The translations under genes and the position numbers were made by a program. From NCBI GenBank assembly GCA_964650975.1, contig CAZYWA010000204.1, forward strand, positions 1-12,619: a DNA stretch of 12,619 nucleotides, read 5' to 3'. Below, one piece after another: positions 6,547-12,619 of the stretch (its first letter is position 1; each line of letters begins with the position of its first letter). The stretch comes from CAZYWA01 sp964650975 [NCBI: uncultured bacterium]. GTDB lineage: Bacteria > JADJOY01. The notes under the pieces are model-generated. The model searched no databases. It was not told where the DNA came from and saw only the letters and a program-made list of their open reading frames with translations.

Positions 6547-8133
6547 GTGTCGAACATCGCCAAGCCGCCCTGCGACGAGGCGGCGCTCCTCGCCGCGCCA
6601 TCGACTCGCGCGTCCGCCAGCGGTGGATCGTGGGTGCTGCTCGTCACGATCCTCGGGTCGAGCCTGGCGTTCATCGACGGCACCGTCGTGAACGTGGCGC
6701 TCCCGGCCTTGCAGGCGAGCTTGCGTGCGCCCATCAGCTCGGTGCAGTGGGTGGTCGAGGCGTATGCGCTGGTGCTGGCTGCGCTGCTGCTCACCGGCGG
6801 GTCGCTCGGCGATCTTTACGGTCGCCGGAAGGTATTCGTCGCTGGCGTCATCGTGTTCGCCGCCGCGTCGACCTGGTGCGGCCTGGCTCCCAACCTCGGT
6901 CAGCTGATCACGGCCCGGGCTCTGCAAGGGCTGGGCGCTGCGCTACTCGTGCCCGGCAGCCTTGCGCTCTTGAGCGCCTCGTTCTCGAGCGAGGAGCGCG
7001 GTCGAGCGATCGGGACCTGGTCCGGGTTCACGTCGATCACCGCCGCCATCGGCCCGGTGATGGGTGGCTGGCTGGTGCAGCACGCCTCGTGGAGATGGGT
7101 GTTCTTCCTCAATCTGCCGATCGCCATCGCCGTCGTGGTGCTGACCCTCTGGCGAGTCGCCGAATGCGGCGAGAAGAGCGAGCGGCGCGACCTCGATTGG
7201 ACGGGTGCTTGCCTGACCGCGATCGGGCTCGGCGGAGTCGTCTACGGCTTCATCGAATCGAAGCCGTTCGCGGGACTTGCAGGCCTGGTGGCGCTCGGCG
7301 CATTCGTGCTCTTCGAACGCCGTTCGCCGGCGCCGATGGTGCCGCTCGTGCTGTTTCGCTCGCGGGGCTTTGCGGGAACCAATCTGCTCACGCTGCTGCT
7401 CTACTTCGCGCTCAACGGCGTGCTCTTCTTCTTCCCGCTCGACCTGATCCAGGTGCAGGGTTACACGCCAACCCAGGCCGGCGCGGCGCTGCTGCCGTTC
7501 GTGTTGATCATGTTCGTGCTGTCCCGCTGGTCGGGCGGGCTGATCCAGCGCTACGGCCCGAGGTTACCGCTCACGGTCGGGCCGTTGATCGCCGCTCTTG
7601 GCCTGGCACTGTTCGCGATTCCGGACGTCGGTGGCTCTTACTGGGGTACGTTCTTTCCGGCGGTGGTGACCCTGGGCCTCGGAATGGCGATCAGCATCGC
7701 GCCGCTCACCACGGCGGTCATGGACGCGGTGGACGCGCGGCACGCGGGCATCGCATCGGGTGTCAACAACGCCGTGTCGCGAGTGGCGGGGCTACTGGCC
7801 GTCGCGGTGCTCGGATTGGTCCTGACGAGCGTGTTCGGACGGGAGCTCGACCGTCGCCTGGACTCGCTCCACGTACCGGCGTCGACTCGCCGGGAGATGG
7901 AGATGCAGCGCTCCAAGCTCGCCGCGATCGAGACCGGCGACGGCCTCGGCCGGCGAGCCGTTCAAGGATCGTTCGTCGCCGGCTACCGGGTGATCGTGTG
8001 GATCGCCGCGGCCCTCGCGGTCGCGAGCGCCGTCACGGCGAGGGTTCTGATCGACGATCGCGGCGCCCTTCCTCAGATCCGTGCAATCCCGGCGTCCACG
8101 AAGAGCAACCGTCCGCCGTTCGTCCATCCCTGA
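6547..8133 (+). CDS. MFS multidrug exporter, DHA2 family (14 TM)
   Basis: 528 aa inner-membrane proton antiporter. Seen: TM1 with [15 protein letters not shown] and D44 (the DHA2 hallmark), a motif A loop [12 protein letters not shown] (84-95), motif C-like [17 protein letters not shown], and a central cytoplasmic break around [14 protein letters not shown] second transmembrane half follows, then a soluble insert before the last TM ([21 protein letters not shown]). Length and helix pattern fit the 14-TM EmrB/QacA type. The start is placed at GTG 6547 because it opens the first plausible N terminus 35 nt after the peroxiredoxin. Shine-Dalgarno support is poor; the frame is also open far upstream, but only as out-of-frame sequence through other genes. 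It gives the cluster a second exporter, energetically independent of the RND pump. Confidence 0.92.
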   Translation: MSNIAKPPCDEAALLAAPSTRASASGGSWVLLVTILGSSLAFIDGTVVNVALPALQASLRAPISSVQWVVEAYALVLAALLLTGGSLGDLYGRRKVFVAGVIVFAAASTWCGLAPNLGQLITARALQGLGAALLVPGSLALLSASFSSEERGRAIGTWSGFTSITAAIGPVMGGWLVQHASWRWVFFLNLPIAIAVVVLTLWRVAECGEKSERRDLDWTGACLTAIGLGGVVYGFIESKPFAGLAGLVALGAFVLFERRSPAPMVPLVLFRSRGFAGTNLLTLLLYFALNGVLFFFPLDLIQVQGYTPTQAGAALLPFVLIMFVLSRWSGGLIQRYGPRLPLTVGPLIAALGLALFAIPDVGGSYWGTFFPAVVTLGLGMAISIAPLTTAVMDAVDARHAGIASGVNNAVSRVAGLLAVAVLGLVLTSVFGRELDRRLDSLHVPASTRREMEMQRSKLAAIETGDGLGRRAVQGSFVAGYRVIVWIAAALAVASAVTARVLIDDRGALPQIRAIPASTKSNRPPFVHP

Positions 8134-8147
8134 TGCGAGGTGCCGCC

Positions 8148-9074
8148 ATGAACCGATTCCGAGCTCACCAGCGCTCTACCGTGACCCTGCTGTTCTTGCT
8201 TTCAGCAACCGCGCTCGCATCCGTCGTGGAGGCGGCTGCGCCGGACACGACGATCGCTTCTCGGAACGCCACCGTCGACGGTGTCGAGATCGCCTACCTG
8301 GCCGCCGGTCAGGGGCCGCCGCTCATCCTGCTTCACGGTTATGCGGAGACCTCGCGCATGTGGAGGCCCGCCATGCCGCGGCTCGCGGCGCGGTTCAGCG
8401 TCATCGCGCCCGACCTGCCCGGGTTCGGCGACTCGGCCATCCCGGACAGCGGCCTCGACATGAAGACCGCCGCGGCGCGCATCCACGCGCTCGCGGTGTC
8501 GCTCGGAATCCAGAAAGCGCGGGTGGTCGGTCACGACATCGGCCTCATGGTCGCCTACGCCTACGCCGCGCAATTTCCGGCCGAGGTGGAGAAGCTGGTG
8601 CTCATGGATGCGTTCCTGCCGGGCGTCGGCGAATGGCATGCGATCTACGACTCACCGAACATCTGGCATTTCCGCTTCAACGGCCCGACGCCCGAAGCGC
8701 TCGTCCAGGGCCGCGAGCGCACGTATTTCGAGCACTTCTGGAACGACTTCGCCGCCGACCCCACCCACTCGCTCCCCGAGGCGGATCGCGCGGCCTACAC
8801 CAGCGCCTATTCGCGCCCGGGTCGCATGCACGCGGGCTGGGCGTATTTCCAGTCGTTCCCGCAGACGGCCAAGGACTTCGCGGAGCTCTCCGCGAAACCG
8901 CTCCCGATGCCGGTGCTCACGATCGGCGGCGAGAAGGCGAACGGCGAGGCACTCGCGCAGCAGGCGAGGCTCGTCGCGCCGAACGTGAAAAACGTGGTGC
9001 TTCCCGACACCGGACACTGGATCCTGGAGGAACGGCCACAGCAGACGATCGACGCGCTCGCGGACTTCTTGTGA
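8148..9074 (+). CDS. Exported alpha/beta hydrolase with Asp nucleophile (epoxide hydrolase / dehalogenase-like)
   Basis: 308 aa. The N terminus MNRFRAHQR plus a hydrophobic core and VVEAAAPD looks like a Sec signal peptide, so it is probably periplasmic or secreted. Seen: the oxyanion-hole region LLHGYAETSRMW, nucleophile elbow VVGHDIGLMVAYAYA with D130, a candidate acid D154 in LMDAFLPG at the end of the next core strand, and the catalytic His H290 in DTGHWILEERP. Asp at the elbow plus GHW near the C terminus is typical of epoxide hydrolases and haloacid/haloalkane dehalogenases; the 24-residue nucleophile-acid spacing matches what I recall for fluoroacetate dehalogenase. A cap domain with several aromatics lies between. 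GAGGT at 8137-8141 supports ATG 8148. An in-frame ATG at 8133 overlaps the MFS stop and is a weaker alternative. Confidence 0.88.
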   Translation: MNRFRAHQRSTVTLLFLLSATALASVVEAAAPDTTIASRNATVDGVEIAYLAAGQGPPLILLHGYAETSRMWRPAMPRLAARFSVIAPDLPGFGDSAIPDSGLDMKTAAARIHALAVSLGIQKARVVGHDIGLMVAYAYAAQFPAEVEKLVLMDAFLPGVGEWHAIYDSPNIWHFRFNGPTPEALVQGRERTYFEHFWNDFAADPTHSLPEADRAAYTSAYSRPGRMHAGWAYFQSFPQTAKDFAELSAKPLPMPVLTIGGEKANGEALAQQARLVAPNVKNVVLPDTGHWILEERPQQTIDALADFL

Positions 9075-9096
9075 TCCAGGGTCCGCGCCGTCGATC

Positions 9097-9109
9097 GGGT
9101 CGAAGACCC
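9097..9109 (+). terminator. Small hairpin after the hydrolase gene, possible terminator
   Basis: GGGTC-GAA-GACCC forms a perfect 5-bp stem with a 3-nt loop, 23 nt after the hydrolase stop. No T-tract follows, so it is at best a weak or Rho-assisted terminator. The 144-nt gap 9075-9218 is the longest between the operon and speD and must carry any operon end and any speD promoter. I see no convincing -35/-10 pair in it. Confidence 0.2.
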
Positions 9110-9218
9110 AACGGGCTGGCTCGACAGTGAGTGCGTCGCGCTGCGATGTTGAGGCCGCACGGCGCTCGTCCCCGGCCGGGCGTACGCGAGTTGGTGCGTC
9201 GCGAGCCGAGGAACGGAA

Positions 9219-10067
9219 ATGCAGAACCGCAAGCTGAAGCTTCAGGGATTCAACAACCTGACCAAGTCGCTGAGCTTCAACATCTACGACATCAACTACG
9301 CCACCAGCGAGCAGCAGCAGCACGAGTACATCGCGTACATCGACGAGACCTACGACGCCGAGCGCCTGACCCAGATCCTCACCGAGGTGGCGAACATCAT
9401 CGGGGCCAACATCCTGAATGTCGCCCACCAGGACTACGATCCGCAGGGCGCCTCGGTGACGATGCTGATCTCGGAGGAGCCGATCGCGTCCGAGGCCCTG
9501 GCCGACGCGGCGGGACGGGACGCGAGCCCCGGGCCGCTACGGGCGCCGTCGCGCGCCACGGCGAGCACCGCCGTGGTCGCGCATCTCGACAAGTCGCACA
9601 TCACGGTTCACACCTATCCGGAGTCGCATCCCGACAACGGCATCAGCACGTTCCGCGCCGACATCGACGTCTCGACCTGCGGCCGGATCTCGCCGCTGCG
9701 CGCCCTCAACTACCTCATCCACTCGTTCGACTCGGACATCGTGACGATGGACTACCGGGTGCGCGGCTTCACCCGCGACGTGAAAGGCGTGAAGCTTTTC
9801 CTCGACCACCACCTGACGAGCATCCAGAATTTCCTCTCCGAGGACACCCGCGAGCGCTACGACCTCGTGGACGTCAACGTGTACCAGGAGAACATTTTCC
9901 ACACCAAGATGCGGATCAAGGACTTCCGCCTCGACAACTACCTCTTCGGCATGGGGGTCGACGAGCTCGCGGCCCGCGATTCGACGGTGGTACGCGAGCG
10001 GCTGCGCCACGAGATGGACGAGATCTTCTACGGCCGGAACATGAAGAAGGGAAAGCTCGAGCGGTGA
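9219..10067 (+). CDS. speD: S-adenosylmethionine decarboxylase proenzyme (E. coli class)
   Basis: Makes decarboxylated SAM, the aminopropyl donor for spermidine. 282 aa against 264 in E. coli, and collinear along its whole length: [100 protein letters not shown] and the terminal YGRNM. Self-cleavage is expected between K125 and S126, Ser becoming the pyruvoyl cofactor. C154 matches the catalytic Cys of the E. coli enzyme. A 12-residue longer linker rich in Ala, Arg and Pro precedes the processing site. GAGGAA at 9208-9213 supports ATG 9219. No spermidine synthase gene lies beside it, unlike the E. coli speED operon. It ends head-to-head with the ParB-like gene inside TGATCA. Confidence 0.97.
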   Translation: MQNRKLKLQGFNNLTKSLSFNIYDINYATSEQQQHEYIAYIDETYDAERLTQILTEVANIIGANILNVAHQDYDPQGASVTMLISEEPIASEALADAAGRDASPGPLRAPSRATASTAVVAHLDKSHITVHTYPESHPDNGISTFRADIDVSTCGRISPLRALNYLIHSFDSDIVTMDYRVRGFTRDVKGVKLFLDHHLTSIQNFLSEDTRERYDLVDVNVYQENIFHTKMRIKDFRLDNYLFGMGVDELAARDSTVVRERLRHEMDEIFYGRNMKKGKLER

Positions 10068-10448
10068 TCACGCGATCTGGCAGGGGATGACGGCGTCCTC
10101 GTCGAAGGAATAGACGGCGCACAGGCGGTGATATCCGTCGGCGATGACGACTTTTCCGTTGGCCGGATCGCGGATCAGCAGCAACGGGGACAGCGCCTTT
10201 CCGGTGCGGATCCGTTTCTGATCCGCGCTGACGTGACCGTTGCTCACGCCGAGCAGCGACAACCCGGAGGCCCGGAAGATGTCCTTGGCCTTGAATTCGG
10301 AGCGCGCGGCGCGCTTGAGGCGCGCCACGTGGCGCCTGGCGGTCCGTTCGTCGTAGATCAGGCTCAGATAGGAGAGCGCCGACGGGAAATCGTGGGCTTC
10401 CGGCGCGGCGAGCCACTGGATCCGGATCCGCTTCGCCATGTTCGACAC
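10068..10448 (-). CDS. Small ParB/sulfiredoxin-fold-like protein of unknown function
   Basis: 126 aa from GTG 10448, or 123 aa from ATG at 10439, which I think is as likely. Seen: QWLAAPEAHDFPSALSYLSLI at the N terminus, a basic helix (ARRHVARLKRAARSEFKAKDIFRASGL), then GKALSPLLLIRDPANGKVVIADGYHRLCAVYSFDEDAVIPCQI. The ADGYHRLCA segment resembles the G-x-H/E-R-x-x-A core of ParB-like and sulfiredoxin-fold nucleotide-binding domains. I recall similar stand-alone hypothetical proteins in other bacteria, none with an assigned function. At this size it has no DNA-binding partner domain, so it is not a chromosome-partition ParB. It is transcribed against speD, and the two stops abut. Its start is only 42 nt from the start of the divergent VOC-like gene, so control regions must overlap. 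Confidence 0.8.
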   Translation of the reverse strand: MSNMAKRIRIQWLAAPEAHDFPSALSYLSLIYDERTARRHVARLKRAARSEFKAKDIFRASGLSLLGVSNGHVSADQKRIRTGKALSPLLLIRDPANGKVVIADGYHRLCAVYSFDEDAVIPCQIA

Positions 10449-10490
10449 CCGCCGGGGTTCTCAGCATAAGGCGGGCTCGGGCCGCGGAAC
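10449..10490. promoter_or_regulatory. 42-nt divergent intergenic region
   Basis: The starts of the ParB-like gene (-) and the Glyoxalase_3-like gene (+) are separated by only 42 nt. On the minus strand TATGCT (10463-10468) is a fair -10 candidate, 14 nt before GTG 10448, but no good -35 lies 16-18 nt further up. Nothing convincing is visible for the plus strand. Both promoters must overlap here or extend into the opposing genes. Confidence 0.3.
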
Positions 10491-11282
10491 ATGAGGGCGA
10501 GTGAAGGGCTGCGCCTCGACCACGTGGTGCTGGTCGTGGAGGATCTGCGAGCCGCGGAGGCGGACTTCGTGGCGCTCGGCTTCACGATCGCCGCTGGCGG
10601 CGAGCTGGCGCGCGGCGCGGCGCGGAATACGCTGATCGCGTTCGCCGACGACACGTATCTCGAGCTCTTCCAGCTGGCGCGCCCACTCCGCGCCGTGGCG
10701 CGATTCGCGCTGCGGGCCGGAGTGCTCGGGGGATTCGCTCGACTTTCGCCCTCGAGTGCCCGGTTCCTCGGCCACGCGGCGCGCGGCGAAGGGCTCGCCG
10801 ACCTGGCGCTCCTCTCGTGCGACCTCGACGCCGATCTGCGCGCGATTCGCGCCCGCGGCGCGCGTTACGCCCGTGCCGAGAATCAGCGCCGCCGGCAGTC
10901 GACCGGCGAGCTCATCACCTGGCGCATGGCCGTGCCGCGTCGGCTGGCGCTGCCGTTCCTGATCGAGCCGGGCATCCAGAGCCCGCTCCGTGCTCCCGGC
11001 GGCTCGATTCGCCAGCACCCGAACGGTGTTTCGGGGATCGCGGAGTTGATCGTCCCGACGCACGACCTCGAAGGGCTGGCGCCCGAGGTCCGCGCCTTGC
11101 TCGGCGAGCCAGCCGTCACCAGTCGAGAGCTGCAATGCGTGCTCGGCACAACGCGGCTCACGTGGGTGCGTTTGTCGTGCGCCGGCTCGCTACGCCTTCG
11201 CACGGTGCGCGCGCTCGAAACACGTTCGTGGAGCACCGTCGAGCTCCACGGTGTACGGATCGAGCTCACCCGCGCGGAATGA
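10491..11282 (+). CDS. Glyoxalase_3-type VOC-like domain protein
   Basis: 263 aa. The N terminus LDHVVLVVEDLRAAEADFVALGFTI with the downstream RGAARNTLIAFADDTYLELFQL is characteristic of the glyoxalase-like domain family (Pfam Glyoxalase_3), in which H of LDHV and E of YLEL occupy metal-ligand positions. The middle has ELITWRMAVPRRLALPFLIEPG and GGSIRQHPNGVSGIAELIV, which starts the second half-domain. The C terminus, from about residue 228, is Arg- and Ser-rich and less typical. It includes codons made from a GC-rich repeat at 11181-11195. The enzymatic role is unassigned in this family; a small-molecule lyase or isomerase is possible. ATG 10491 has no strong Shine-Dalgarno. It ends 63 nt before the iron transporter gene in the same direction and may be co-transcribed. 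Confidence 0.82.
   Translation: MRASEGLRLDHVVLVVEDLRAAEADFVALGFTIAAGGELARGAARNTLIAFADDTYLELFQLARPLRAVARFALRAGVLGGFARLSPSSARFLGHAARGEGLADLALLSCDLDADLRAIRARGARYARAENQRRRQSTGELITWRMAVPRRLALPFLIEPGIQSPLRAPGGSIRQHPNGVSGIAELIVPTHDLEGLAPEVRALLGEPAVTSRELQCVLGTTRLTWVRLSCAGSLRLRTVRALETRSWSTVELHGVRIELTRAE
11181..11195 (-). repeat. 15-bp match to the 3'-end REP-like repeat, inside a coding region
   Basis: GCCGGCTCGCTACGC here is identical to 12468-12482. It lies in frame within the Glyoxalase_3-like gene and encodes AGSLR. A 15-bp match can arise by chance in DNA this GC-rich, so it may not be a true copy. Confidence 0.25.
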
Positions 11283-11345
11283 CACCCGTCGAATCAGTAC
11301 CGCCCCCGCGCGAAGCGAGGGCAGCTCGATGTACGCTTCCGCGTC

Positions 11346-12467
11346 ATGGCCGCCGACGACGTCAAGCGCTTTCACGCGATGTGGCAGGACGAGATCGACT
11401 CGGCCGCGCAGTACCGCGCGATGGCCGAGGGCGAGGCCGACGAGGCCGTGGCACGCGTCTACCGCGAGCTCGCCGCGATGGAGGAGAAGCACGCCGCGTT
11501 CTGGGCCGGGCAGCTCACGCAGCGCGGTGCCGCGCCGGGCACGCCGCACCCGAGCTGGCGCGCGCGCGTGCTCTCGTGGGTCGCTCGACGCTTCGGCGCG
11601 CAGCTCGTGCTCCCCACGGTGGCCACCCGCGAGTACGCGGACCGGAATGCATATCTCGCCCATCCCGAGACCCAGGGCACGCGCATGACCGCGCAGGAGC
11701 GGACCCACGCTCGGGTGCTCGAGTCGCTGCTCATCGGCCCGCAAGGCGCGCCGGGCGGAGAAGTGGCGCGCATCGAAGGCCGCCACCGCAACGCCTCGGG
11801 GAACGCACTGCGCGCCGCCGTGCTGGGAGCCAACGACGGTCTCTGCTCCAACCTGTCGCTGGTGATGGGCGTCGCCGGCGCCTCGCCCGACGGACACATC
11901 ATCCTGCTCACCGGAATGGCGGGCTTGCTCGCGGGAGCTTGCTCGATGGCGCTCGGCGAATGGGTGTCCGTCACGAGCACGCGCGAGCTGGCGGAGCGCG
12001 AGATGAGCATCGAGCGCGACGAGCTGGCCGCGGCGCCCGAGGAAGAGCGCGAGGAGCTGCAGCTGATTTACGAGGCGAAAGGCCTACCGGTCGACGAGGC
12101 GAAGCAGCTCTCGCAGCGGCTGGTCGCGGATCCCAAGCACGCCCTCGACGTGCTCACGCGGGAAGAGCTGGGCCTCGATCCGAACGAGCTGAGTGGATCG
12201 GCCCGCACCGCGGCGCTCACCTCGTTTCTGCTCTACGCGTTCGGCGCGACGTTTCCGGTGGCGCCGTTCGTGTTCCTCACGGGCCGCGCGGCGGTGGCGG
12301 CGTCGGTCGCGGTCTCGAGCGCCGCGCTCTTCGGCGTGGGCGCCGCGATCACGGTTTTCACCGGTAAACCCGTGTGGCGCTCGGGCGGCCGACAGCTCTT
12401 GCTCGGCCTGCTCGCCGCCACCGTCACATTCGCCCTCGGCCGCGCCCTCGGCGTCGCGCTGGATTGA
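11346..12467 (+). CDS. mbfA: Membrane-bound ferritin-like / VIT1 iron transporter fusion (MbfA type)
   Basis: 373 aa, two modules. Residues ~1-130 form a rubrerythrin-like four-helix domain with a full set of candidate diiron ligands: E16, E46 and H49 (ExxH), E96, E118 and H121 (second ExxH). Residues ~145-373 form a VIT1/CCC1 transporter: GANDGLCSNLSLVMGVAGAS (TM1), GLLAGACSMALGEWVSVTSTRELAE (TM2), then a charged, Glu-rich cytoplasmic helical domain (~226-285) likely to bind metal, and three more TM segments to the C terminus. Known MbfA proteins export iron from the cytoplasm, with the ferritin-like domain sensing or loading Fe(II); they protect against iron and peroxide stress. Start ATG 11346 has only GAGGG at 11317-11321, 24 nt away, so the start or leader may be unusual. 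No iron-box motif was recognised upstream. Confidence 0.9.
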   Translation: MAADDVKRFHAMWQDEIDSAAQYRAMAEGEADEAVARVYRELAAMEEKHAAFWAGQLTQRGAAPGTPHPSWRARVLSWVARRFGAQLVLPTVATREYADRNAYLAHPETQGTRMTAQERTHARVLESLLIGPQGAPGGEVARIEGRHRNASGNALRAAVLGANDGLCSNLSLVMGVAGASPDGHIILLTGMAGLLAGACSMALGEWVSVTSTRELAEREMSIERDELAAAPEEEREELQLIYEAKGLPVDEAKQLSQRLVADPKHALDVLTREELGLDPNELSGSARTAALTSFLLYAFGATFPVAPFVFLTGRAAVAASVAVSSAALFGVGAAITVFTGKPVWRSGGRQLLLGLLAATVTFALGRALGVALD

Positions 12468-12505
12468 GCCGGCTCGCTACGCTCGCCGGGCGCCTCTCGG
12501 CGTCC
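12468..12505 (-). repeat. Second, inverted copy of the REP-like element after the iron transporter
   Basis: Directly after the mbfA-like stop. Read on the minus strand it has a 7-bp hairpin (12488-12494 pairs with 12499-12505, TCTC loop on the plus strand, one G-T pair), then GGCGAGCGTAGCGAGCC. The insert at 495-527 has the same order: a short GGCGC-type hairpin, then GGCGAGCGAAGCGAGCC (16 of 17 identical). The G-rich and CCCCGCAAA hairpin parts of the first copy are absent. On the plus strand the hairpin could help end transcription, but no T-tract follows. Confidence 0.5.
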
Positions 12506-12580
12506 GCATGAGATCCACGTGAACAGTCGGTTCGGGGCTGACTGAGCGGGTCCGACGGAGGGCGGCGGTCCCTCGCTCCC

Positions 12581-12600
12581 GTCCACTCGTGTCCACTCAG
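12581..12600. repeat. Tandem GTCCACTC direct repeat
   Basis: GTCCACTCGT is followed at once by GTCCACTCAG: two identical 8-mers at 12581-12588 and 12591-12598, one helical turn apart. It lies in the non-coding tail 12468-12619, where I see no gene. It could be a regulator site upstream of a gene beyond the window, or chance. Confidence 0.2.
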
Positions 12601-12619
12601 GACGCGAAGTCACTAGAGA

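Noticed and set aside
6303-8147. Apparent fusion of a long N-terminal region to the alpha/beta hydrolase
   Set aside because: The upstream part is out-of-frame MFS sequence. The hydrolase has its own signal peptide and Shine-Dalgarno at ATG 8148.
9121-9150. Sigma70-type promoter for speD (TCGACA ... GATGTT)
   Set aside because: The -10 match is poor and the spacing is 18 nt. In this base composition such matches are expected by chance.
10817-12367. 516-codon plus-strand frame across the Glyoxalase_3-like and iron transporter genes
   Set aside because: Arg/Ala/Gly/His-rich, no domain, and it crosses two genes with strong family matches.

Overview
The window is GC-rich (roughly two thirds G+C by eye) and densely coded. 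Third-position GC is high, which leaves long open frames on the wrong strand. An RND efflux pump implies a Gram-negative, double-membrane bacterium. The E. coli-class SpeD and a ferritin-like/VIT1 fusion suit a proteobacterial or related uncultured lineage, but I cannot name the organism.

Region 1 (1-9074, all +): the C-terminal end of an RND periplasmic adaptor, an HAE1-type RND pump, a pyridine nucleotide-disulfide reductase, a VOC (glyoxalase-fold) protein, a peroxiredoxin-like protein, a 14-TM DHA2-type MFS exporter and an exported alpha/beta hydrolase with an aspartate nucleophile. After the pump, gaps are about 12-35 nt or the genes overlap, so this looks like one transcript. Its theme is efflux plus enzymatic handling of reactive or electrophilic compounds; that theme is inferred.

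Region 2 (9075-10448): speD (S-adenosylmethionine decarboxylase, +) faces a small ParB-like protein (-). Their stop codons abut inside one TGATCA palindrome.

Region 3 (10449-12619): a Glyoxalase_3-like protein and a membrane-bound ferritin/VIT1 iron transporter (MbfA type), both +, then a non-coding tail.

The most striking observation lies between adaptor and pump. A 10-bp direct repeat, CATGCCTAGT, sits at 476-485 and again at 609-618, exactly over the adaptor stop and the pump start. It brackets 123 bp of hairpin-rich sequence. The simplest reading is that a REP/MITE-like element inserted into an ancestral ATGCCTAG stop/start overlap and duplicated it. The insert carries a 46-codon ORF that starts in the adaptor stop and ends over the pump start, so stop/start overlap is kept at both joints. 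A second, inverted and shorter copy of the same element lies just after the stop of the iron transporter gene (about 12468-12505).
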